Source of the DNA: Eubacteriales bacterium
Lineage (GTDB): Bacteria; Bacillota; Clostridia; Peptostreptococcales; Anaerovoracaceae
Assembly: GCA_028680875.1 (NCBI GenBank)
Contig: JAQUJQ010000027.1
Span: 1-12,886, forward strand
Direction: 5' to 3'
DNA: 12,886 nucleotides
Shown here: positions 6,792-12,886 of the stretch, in pieces
Layout: every line of letters begins with the position of its first letter
Position numbering within the stretch: the stretch's first letter is position 1
Notes under the pieces: model-generated
Told to the model about the DNA's origin: nothing
What the model saw: the letters and a program-made list of their open reading frames with translations, nothing else
The model's database searches: none
Translations under genes and position numbers: made by a program

Positions 6792-8564
6792 GTGAAGGAA
6801 GGAAGGATTGTAAAAGTATCCGGTCCTCTGGTAGTCGCAGAGGGCATGGAGAATGCAAATATGTTCGACGTGGTTCGGGTAGGTGAACAAGGCCTTATCG
6901 GAGAAATCATTGAAATGCACAAGGATGCAGCTTCCATACAGGTGTATGAGGAAACAGCGGGGCTGGGACCGGGAGCTAAGGTAGTATCCACAGGAGTTCC
7001 CTTATCCGTGGAACTGGGACCGGGCATGCTGGAAGGCATCTATGACGGGATCCAGCGTCCTCTGACGGAACTGTTGAAAAAAACCGGGCCTAATATTAAG
7101 AGGGGTGTTGAAGCCAAGCCCCTGTCCAGAGATAAGAAATGGGCCTTTGTTCCTACCAAGGCGGTAGGAGATCAGGTGGAGACCGGAGATGTTTTGGGAA
7201 CCGTACAGGAAACCATCATCGTACTACTTAAGATCATGGTACCTTTCGGTATCAAAGGAAAGATCACAGAGATCAAAGCCGGTGATTTTACTGTAGAAGA
7301 GACCATTTGTGTGGTGGAAACCCCTGAAGGAGAAAAGGTCCCCATTACATTGATGCAGAGGTGGCCGGTCCGTAAGGGCAGGCCCTATAAAGAAAAGCTG
7401 GTACCGGAAATGCCGCTTATTACCGGGCAGAGGGTTATCGATACCCTGTTCCCGATAGCAAAGGGCGGAGTGGCAGCAGTACCGGGGCCTTTCGGAAGCG
7501 GTAAGACAGTTGTTCAGCATCAGCTGGCCAAGTGGGCCGATGCTGACATCGTAGTTTACATCGGCTGCGGGGAGCGGGGCAATGAAATGACTGACGTATT
7601 GATGGAGTTCCCTGAATTAAAAGACCCCAAATCCGGAGAACCTCTTATGAAGCGTACGGTTCTAATAGCAAATACATCCGACATGCCGGTAGCCGCAAGA
7701 GAAGCTTCTATTTATACGGGAATCACCATTGCAGAATATTATAGAGACATGGGCTATTCGGTAGCCCTGATGGCCGACTCCACATCTCGTTGGGCGGAAG
7801 CCTTACGGGAAATGTCCGGACGGCTTGAGGAAATGCCCGGGGAAGAAGGTTACCCCGCTTACTTAGCATCTCGACTGGCCCAGTTCTATGAGCGGGCGGG
7901 ACGTGTCATCAATCTGGGGAGTGAGGGACGAGAAGGAGCACTTTCAGCCATTGGCGCCGTGTCTCCTCCGGGCGGAGATATTTCCGAGCCGGTTGCCCAG
8001 GCTACCCTGCGGATAGTCAAGGTGTTCTGGAGCCTGGATTCGGCTCTTGCTTATGCAAGACACTTCCCGGCGATCAACTGGCTTTCCAGCTATTCTCTCT
8101 ATATTGACAGGCTTTCTCCATGGTTCAGGGAACATGTAAACAAGGAGTTTCCTGATTTAAGAGACGAAACGATGAGGCTTCTGCAAGAGGAAGCAGAACT
8201 GCAGGAAATTGTTCAGCTGGTCGGTGTCGATGCTCTATCCTATCAGGACCGTCTCAAGCTGGAGGCCTGTAAATCCATTCGGGAAGACTATCTCCATCAG
8301 AATGCCTTCCACGATGTGGATACCTACTCCTCATTGAACAAACAATACAAATTACTACGTCTGATTATGGAATTTTACAGACAAAGCAAGGCAGCCATCG
8401 AAAAAGGCGGAGATTACAATCGTTTGATTGCCATGCCGGTACGGGAAGTAATCGGGCGGTTTAAGTATACTGTAGAAGATCAAGTAGATGCCCAATACGA
8501 GGCCGTTCTTGAAGAACTGACTAAGAGTATCAAGGAGCTCGTTGACAAGGGAGGGATTGAATGA
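6792..8564 (+). CDS. ntpA: V-type ATPase catalytic subunit A
   Basis: Subunit A is the catalytic nucleotide-binding subunit of the A3B3 head. With the GTG at 6792 the protein has 590 residues and starts (M)KEGRIVKVSGP, like E. hirae NtpA. The P-loop GPFGSGKT then falls at residues 232-239 with its lysine at 238, the same number as in E. hirae. AGGTGA sits 8 nt before this GTG. In-frame GTGs at 6780 (4-bp overlap with the previous stop) and 6786 are possible alternative starts. The catalytic Glu is in GERGNEMT (E261). The bulge region typical of A subunits lies between the N-terminal barrel and the P-loop. ALMADSTSRWAEALREMSGR is fully conserved. The ATGA overlap with ntpB couples A and B, which are needed in equal amounts. 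There is no sign of damage. Confidence 0.97.
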   Translation: MKEGRIVKVSGPLVVAEGMENANMFDVVRVGEQGLIGEIIEMHKDAASIQVYEETAGLGPGAKVVSTGVPLSVELGPGMLEGIYDGIQRPLTELLKKTGPNIKRGVEAKPLSRDKKWAFVPTKAVGDQVETGDVLGTVQETIIVLLKIMVPFGIKGKITEIKAGDFTVEETICVVETPEGEKVPITLMQRWPVRKGRPYKEKLVPEMPLITGQRVIDTLFPIAKGGVAAVPGPFGSGKTVVQHQLAKWADADIVVYIGCGERGNEMTDVLMEFPELKDPKSGEPLMKRTVLIANTSDMPVAAREASIYTGITIAEYYRDMGYSVALMADSTSRWAEALREMSGRLEEMPGEEGYPAYLASRLAQFYERAGRVINLGSEGREGALSAIGAVSPPGGDISEPVAQATLRIVKVFWSLDSALAYARHFPAINWLSSYSLYIDRLSPWFREHVNKEFPDLRDETMRLLQEEAELQEIVQLVGVDALSYQDRLKLEACKSIREDYLHQNAFHDVDTYSSLNKQYKLLRLIMEFYRQSKAAIEKGGDYNRLIAMPVREVIGRFKYTVEDQVDAQYEAVLEELTKSIKELVDKGGIE

Positions 8565-9952
8565 TGCTTAAAGAATACAGAACTATTACCGAAGTAGCGG
8601 GCCCATTGATGCTGGTAGAAAATGTTGAAAATGTAACCTATGACGAGCTTGGAGAAATTGAACTGCAGAACGGGGAAACCCGGCAGTGTAAGGTTTTAGA
8701 GATCAACGGAAGTAATGCTCTGGTTCAGCTCTTTGAAAGTGCTGCAGGGATCAACCTGGGTGGCAGTAAGGTGCGCTTTCTGGGCAGGGGAATCGAACTG
8801 GACGTATCAGAAGATATGCTGGGCCGTGTATTTGACGGAATGGGAAGGCCAAAAGACGGAGGAGCCCGTGTTATTCCGGAAAAGCGGATGGACATCAACG
8901 GCCTGCCGATGAATCCTGCGGCAAGGGACTATCCGGCCGAATTTATCCAGACCGGTGTTTCTGCCATTGACGGCCTGAACACTCTGGTAAGAGGACAGAA
9001 GCTGCCTATCTTCTCCGGATCCGGACTGCCTCATGCGGAGCTTGCGGCTCAGATCGCAAGACAGGCAAAAGTACTCGGAACGGAAAGCAATTTCGCCGTG
9101 GTCTTTGCGGCCATCGGTATTACTTATGAAGAAGCAGATTACTTTATTTCCGACTTTAAGAGAACAGGCGCTATTGATCGGACAGTGCTATTTGTAAACC
9201 TGGCAAATGACCCGGCGGTAGAGCGTATTTCCACTCCTCGTATTGCCTTGACAGCGGCAGAATATCTGGCTTTTGAAAAGGATATGCACGTTCTGGTCAT
9301 CCTGACGGATATTACCAACTATGCAGAGGCTTTACGAGAAGTTTCTGCAGCGAGAAAGGAAGTTCCCGGGCGGAGAGGTTATCCGGGCTATCTCTATACT
9401 GACTTAGCCACTCTTTATGAAAGAGCTGGAAGAAAGAAGGGCTTTAACGGGTCAATCACTATGATCCCCATTCTTACCATGCCTGAGGATGATAAGACTC
9501 ACCCGATTCCCGACCTTACAGGATATATCACCGAAGGACAGATCATTTTGTCAAGAGAATTGTATCGGAAAGGCCTTACGCCGCCGGTTGACGTATTACC
9601 TTCACTGTCCCGTCTTAAGGACAAGGGAATAGGAAAAGGCAAAACAAGAGAAGATCATGCTGATACGATGAACCAGCTCTTTGCTGTTTATTCCAGAGGA
9701 AAGCAGGCCAAGGAACTGATGGCGATTTTGGGTGAAGCGGCTTTGTCTGATACTGATAAGCTTTATGCAAAATTTGCCGATGTCTTTGAAAACCGCTATG
9801 TATCCCAGGGTTATGAGACCAACCGGAGTATAGAGGAAACTCTGAACTTAGGCTGGGAGCTTTTGACTATTATGCCGAGAAGTGAGTTGAAGAGAATCCG
9901 GGATGAATACCTGGATAAATATCTGCCGGAAGAGCCGAAGGAAGACCGTTGA
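8561..9952 (+). CDS. ntpB: V-type ATPase regulatory subunit B
   Basis: Subunit B is the non-catalytic partner that alternates with A in the head and completes each nucleotide site at the A/B interface. The protein has 463 residues, standard for the family. In place of a Walker P-loop it has FSGSGLPHAELAAQI (151-165), the hallmark of B subunits. The arginine finger is R351 in S-L-S-R-L, followed by K-T-R-E-D-H at 361-366. V-I-L-T-D-I-T-N-Y-A-E-A-L-R-E (246-260) is also conserved. The ATG at 8561 overlaps the ntpA stop as ATGA, and a second ATG follows at 8564. GGGAGGGA upstream serves as the ribosome binding site. No key residue is missing. Confidence 0.97.
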   Translation: MMLKEYRTITEVAGPLMLVENVENVTYDELGEIELQNGETRQCKVLEINGSNALVQLFESAAGINLGGSKVRFLGRGIELDVSEDMLGRVFDGMGRPKDGGARVIPEKRMDINGLPMNPAARDYPAEFIQTGVSAIDGLNTLVRGQKLPIFSGSGLPHAELAAQIARQAKVLGTESNFAVVFAAIGITYEEADYFISDFKRTGAIDRTVLFVNLANDPAVERISTPRIALTAAEYLAFEKDMHVLVILTDITNYAEALREVSAARKEVPGRRGYPGYLYTDLATLYERAGRKKGFNGSITMIPILTMPEDDKTHPIPDLTGYITEGQIILSRELYRKGLTPPVDVLPSLSRLKDKGIGKGKTREDHADTMNQLFAVYSRGKQAKELMAILGEAALSDTDKLYAKFADVFENRYVSQGYETNRSIEETLNLGWELLTIMPRSELKRIRDEYLDKYLPEEPKEDR

Positions 9953-9972
9953 CAAGAGGGAGGTGATGTCCA

Positions 9973-10689
9973 ATGGAAAGAATGAACGTAAATCCGACCA
10001 GGATGATACTGACTTCTCTCAAAAAAAAGCTGGTAGTGGCTACAAGAGGCCATAAGCTTTTAAAGGACAAACGGGATGAGTTGATGAAGCAATTCCTTGA
10101 ACTGGCCAGGCAAAATAAGATTCTGCGCCAGGAGGTGGAGCAAAAACTCGCTTTGGTATATCAGAATTTTGCCATCGCAGGTGCTGTTATGTCCCCGGAA
10201 TTCATGGAAGAAGCCCTTATGTTTCCAAAGCAGGGGGTAATTCTCAGCATCGGGCGAAAAAATGTGATGAGTGTGGATGTACCGGTTTTTTCCTTTGAAA
10301 AGGGAGAGGGAGAAGGCGATTCCGGGGATATTTATCCCTATGGTTTTGCCGCCACCTCAGGGGAGCTTGATAAAGCCATCAGCGGACTTTCCGAAGTCTT
10401 TGCCTCCATGCTGGATTTAGCGGCGATGGAGAAGGAAGTGGGCCTTTTGGCCGAAGAAATCGAAAAGACCAGAAGAAGGGTCAATGCTCTTGAGTATGTA
10501 ATGATTCCCAAGCTGGAGGTGACCATCAAATACATCAAGATGAAGCTTGATGAAAATGAACGTGGGAACCAGACCAGGCTGATGAAGGTTAAAGACATGA
10601 TGCTTGAAGAGGCTATTCGGGAGAAGAAGAAGCGTGACGAGGCCATACTTGAAGCCTATAAGCAGCAAAAGCGGCAAAAGTCATCCTAA
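9973..10689 (+). CDS. ntpD: V-type ATPase central shaft subunit D
   Basis: Subunit D is the rotating shaft inside the A3B3 ring, joined at its base to F and C. The 238-residue protein has the expected plan. A long N-terminal helix begins N-P-T-R-M-I-L-T-S-L-K-K-K-L near residues 7-20. A short variable middle (around 105-130, acidic G-E-G-E-G-D-S-G-D) follows. A long C-terminal coiled coil then contains the family motif R-R-V-N-A-L-E-Y-V-M-I-P near 168-179 and ends in a highly basic tail. GGGAGGTGATG lies just before the ATG. It is the last ATPase gene. No hairpin terminator is visible in the 56 bp before the next gene, so some read-through is likely. No homologues of E. hirae ntpH or ntpJ follow. 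Confidence 0.96.
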   Translation: MERMNVNPTRMILTSLKKKLVVATRGHKLLKDKRDELMKQFLELARQNKILRQEVEQKLALVYQNFAIAGAVMSPEFMEEALMFPKQGVILSIGRKNVMSVDVPVFSFEKGEGEGDSGDIYPYGFAATSGELDKAISGLSEVFASMLDLAAMEKEVGLLAEEIEKTRRRVNALEYVMIPKLEVTIKYIKMKLDENERGNQTRLMKVKDMMLEEAIREKKKRDEAILEAYKQQKRQKSS

Positions 10690-10691
10690 TC

Positions 10692-10720
10692 TTGTAACAT
10701 CGGCCGATTTGTGGTACAAT
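10692..10720 (+). promoter_or_regulatory. Extended -10 promoter with a palindrome in the spacer
   Basis: TTGTAA (10692-10697), a 17-bp spacer and TACAAT (10715-10720) make a good sigma-A promoter. TGG directly before the -10 box (10712-10714) gives the TGn extended -10 signature. Transcription would start near 10727, about 20 nt before the OEP-family gene, so that gene can be expressed apart from the ATPase operon. The spacer contains a perfect 10-bp palindrome, ATCGGCCGAT (10699-10708), which could be an operator or chance. Confidence 0.65.
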
Positions 10721-10745
10721 ATCCTGACTTAAAGGGAAGGGATGG

Positions 10746-11972
10746 ATGAACCACATGATGTTTAATATTATGAAAAAAAGATTACTTCCAATCTTAGTAA
10801 CAACCCTGCTCCTTTTTGGTGCAGGGGCTGTTGTCTTTGCGGCAGGAAGAGTGATCGTGCCGGATATGACCTTTGGGGGCGATGCTCAGAAACTATCGTT
10901 GGAACAAGCCGTTGAAATCATGCAGACCAAGGGGAGTCGGGCCGAGACGGCAGATTTGAACAAAAAATCCGATGAGGCGGTTGCCAAAGGGTATGCGGAG
11001 AATGCAGAAAGTATAAGAGATCTATTGGAAAAGCTTGATAAAATGAGAAATGATCCGGAATCTTCATCTATTCAGATCAGTTTAACGGCAGAGCAGGCCG
11101 GTGCAACTGATGTTAACCAGAAGATCGTCAAGCTGCGGCGGGACTTTGCAAAGACTCAATTAGATGCTAATTATAAAGCGGAATTAAATCAGATCGAATC
11201 GGAAACCATCAATCTATATTATGGCGTCTTGCAGGCAGCGGAGAATCTGCGGATTGCAGAGGAAAACCTGACCAACCAAAAGACAATTTTAGCAAATACC
11301 CAGAAAAAATATAAGCTAGGCACCGTGGCAAAGATAGATACGCTTACAGCGGAAACAGCTGTGTTAACTGCAGAAAATGAAGTGGCATCGGCAGAAACCA
11401 TGTTAAACACTGCTAAGATGAATTTTAATATGTTATTAGGTTATGATTTGATGCAGAAGGTTGCTTTAACAGACACCTTAAAGATGGTTGAGGCTCCTAA
11501 AATGACTTTGACTGAAGCGGTGGAGAGTGCTGTTAATCAGCGAAACGAAATCAAAGGAGTAAAATTTGCCACGGAGATTCAGGAAATTTTGCTCAAAAGT
11601 TTGAAGTACCGTTATCCGGAAAACTCCTCTACTTATTTGAACCAACAGACGGCCTTCCTTCAGGCCCAAAAAACGGCAGAGGATGCTCCTATGCAAATTG
11701 AAATGGACATTCGGATCAAGTATATGGAGCTTGCGGATAAAAAGCAGGCTGTGGATGTAGCTAAGGCCACACTAGCCAATGCTAAAGAAGGCTATCGACT
11801 TGCCACTATCACCTACAATGCAGGGATGAACACGGTGACCGACGTAGAGGAAGCTCAGATCAGAGCATTTCGTGCGGGACGGGGTCTGGCCAAAGCCATT
11901 TCCGACTATGATCTTGCAGTCTATGAATTTAAACATGCGGTAGGTGTAGGCACAGTAAGACTGCCATTGTAA
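10746..11972 (+). CDS. Secreted TolC/OEP-family helical protein, apparently without beta-barrel segments
   Basis: The 408-residue protein has a signal peptide: basic M-K-K-R at 9-12, a hydrophobic core near 13-31, and likely cleavage around V-F-A-A (30-33). The rest resembles the outer membrane efflux (OEP/TolC) family. K-L-S-L-E-Q-A-V-E-I-M (49-59) is the usual first helix. Two helical hairpins follow, with turns at K-Y-K-L-G-T-V-A-K-I-D (188-198) and Y-N-A-G-M-N-T-V-T-D-V (357-367), the OEP repeat signature. In TolC, beta-strands that cross the outer membrane interrupt each half. Here the matching regions (about 84-135 and 287-320) are short, charged and helix-like. The exact export function is unknown. 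AAGGGAAGG precedes the first ATG; ATGs at 10755, 10758 and 10770 are alternative starts. It has its own promoter, so functional linkage to the ATPase is doubtful. Confidence 0.8.
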   Translation: MNHMMFNIMKKRLLPILVTTLLLFGAGAVVFAAGRVIVPDMTFGGDAQKLSLEQAVEIMQTKGSRAETADLNKKSDEAVAKGYAENAESIRDLLEKLDKMRNDPESSSIQISLTAEQAGATDVNQKIVKLRRDFAKTQLDANYKAELNQIESETINLYYGVLQAAENLRIAEENLTNQKTILANTQKKYKLGTVAKIDTLTAETAVLTAENEVASAETMLNTAKMNFNMLLGYDLMQKVALTDTLKMVEAPKMTLTEAVESAVNQRNEIKGVKFATEIQEILLKSLKYRYPENSSTYLNQQTAFLQAQKTAEDAPMQIEMDIRIKYMELADKKQAVDVAKATLANAKEGYRLATITYNAGMNTVTDVEEAQIRAFRAGRGLAKAISDYDLAVYEFKHAVGVGTVRLPL

Positions 11973-12023
11973 AGTTATATCGGCCATTTATATATTATCA
12001 TAACTTCGAAAAGGAGTATACAA

Positions 12024-12886
12024 ATGCGCACAGCGGCCAAAACAGCAGCGCTAATGGCCATATTAACCCTTGGCTCCAAGGCCATGGGTTTTCTTCGTGA
12101 GTTATTCATGGCCGGTTTCTTCGGAACCAGTTCTATTACCGATGCCTATGTTATGGCAAGTGCCATTCCCGGGGTTATTTTTGCCGGGGTTTTTACGTCC
12201 GTAGCCGTATCCTATATGCCCCTTTTCTCTGAAATTGTGGAAAGGGATGGAATGGAAAAGGGCAACCGGTTTACCCGGGAATCTATCAGCCTGATGAGTG
12301 CTATAGCTTTGCTAATCATTATTCTTGGCATTATTTTTTCAGATCAATTGGTTTCCATATTTGCAGTAGGATTTGCAGAAGAAACGGCTGCATTAACCAG
12401 TTTCTATTTGAAGATTATATTCCCTACAATTCTCTTTACCGCAATTATTATGTTATTGACTGCCAATCTGCAGTATAAGGGGGTTTTTCTGAAACCAATT
12501 CTTGCCGGCTATCTGCAGAGTATATTTGTATTAGCTGCAATTATCGTCAGCGCATATTACAGCCATTATTTTTTAGCCATCGGATTACTTGTCGGCAGTG
12601 GATTCTATGCCTTTGCAGTAGGTTGGGTAGCAAAGAATAACGGCTTCAGTTTCAGTCCTACATTGCATTTCGGAGGGGCAGCAAAAAAGATTGTGCTTCT
12701 AGCTATTCCCGTATTTATCGGGAGTACGGTAAATCAGATCAACACCTTTGTAGACAAGATGCTTGCTTCGGGTTTAAGAGAGGGCAGTGTGGCGGCTTTA
12801 AATTACGGAAACCTGCTGATCACATTGGTTTCCTCCATGACCATCACGGTGATTGTTACTATCATCTATCCCAGACTGACCCAGGC
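12024..12886 (+). CDS. MurJ/MviN-type lipid flippase (3'-truncated by window edge)
   Basis: The frame opens at ATG 12024 after AAGGAG with 7-nt spacing and runs off the window after 287 complete codons. The protein is very hydrophobic with about eight membrane segments in the visible part, and belongs to the MOP flippase superfamily. Features include L-G-S-K-A-M-G-F-L-R-E (16-26), T-D-A-Y near 39-42, and NQINTFVDKMLASGL (237-251), a strong MurJ-family signature. MurJ moves lipid II across the membrane for peptidoglycan synthesis. R25 and D40 match E. coli R24 and D39. The positions aligned to E. coli R52/R53 are F53/A54, and that aligned to R270 is a leucine. It may therefore be a divergent MurJ paralogue carrying another lipid-linked polymer, so I leave the symbol blank. 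No convincing promoter or terminator lies in the 51 bp before it; it could be co-transcribed with the OEP-family gene. Confidence 0.85.
   Translation, partial: MRTAAKTAALMAILTLGSKAMGFLRELFMAGFFGTSSITDAYVMASAIPGVIFAGVFTSVAVSYMPLFSEIVERDGMEKGNRFTRESISLMSAIALLIIILGIIFSDQLVSIFAVGFAEETAALTSFYLKIIFPTILFTAIIMLLTANLQYKGVFLKPILAGYLQSIFVLAAIIVSAYYSHYFLAIGLLVGSGFYAFAVGWVAKNNGFSFSPTLHFGGAAKKIVLLAIPVFIGSTVNQINTFVDKMLASGLREGSVAALNYGNLLITLVSSMTITVIVTIIYPRLTQ

Noticed and set aside
6382..6858. 158-codon antisense ORF, and other antisense ORFs across the ATPase genes
   Set aside because: They lie opposite genes with clear family motifs, have no good ribosome binding sites, and read as low-complexity mirror translations of the sense strand.
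10690..10745. Terminator after the V-type operon
   Set aside because: No stem of useful length followed by a T run is visible; the only palindrome is the 10-bp one in the promoter spacer.
1..12886. CRISPR arrays, tRNA or rRNA genes, insertion sequences, defence genes
   Set aside because: No regularly spaced direct repeats, no RNA gene signatures and no transposase or nuclease ORF were found; nearly all of the window is housekeeping coding sequence.

Overview
The window reads as a bacterial chromosome segment from the Firmicutes, most likely class Clostridia. The grounds are the moderate GC content (judged by eye), strong AGGAGG-type ribosome binding sites, sigma-A-like promoters, and the style of the ATPase subunits. 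No RNA marker is present, so genus cannot be read. All genes run on the + strand.

Layout. (1) Positions 1-1783 are the 3' end of an F-type ATP synthase operon: atpD (beta, missing only its first residues) overlapping atpC (epsilon). (2) Positions 1784-2015 are intergenic. They hold a perfect 26-bp-arm inverted repeat followed by a T run (probable terminator and possibly a REP-like element), then a promoter. (3) Positions 2016-10689 are a complete nine-gene V/A-type ATPase operon in the order G/H-I-K-E-C-F-A-B-D, the same order as the first nine genes of the Enterococcus hirae ntp operon. Gaps are short, and stop and start codons often overlap. (4) Positions 10690-10745 carry a good extended -10 promoter for a secreted helical TolC/OEP-family protein (10746-11972). 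(5) Positions 12024-12886 are the start of a MurJ/MviN-type lipid flippase gene that runs off the window.

How the genes work together. The F-type enzyme couples ion flow to ATP synthesis. The V-type enzyme is a second rotary machine with catalytic head (A3B3), central shaft (D, F, C), peripheral stalks (E, G/H) and membrane motor (I, K). Its proteolipid has the complete Na+-binding residue set known from E. hirae NtpK, so Na+ coupling is the best prediction. The last two genes look like cell-envelope genes and are probably separate from the ATPase.

I do not see a clearly new system here. The points most worth a second look are the back-to-back F- and V-type ATPase operons, the predicted Na+ specificity of the V-type motor, the perfect inverted repeat between them, an OEP-family protein that appears to lack its beta-barrel segments, and a MurJ-like protein without two of the usual arginines.
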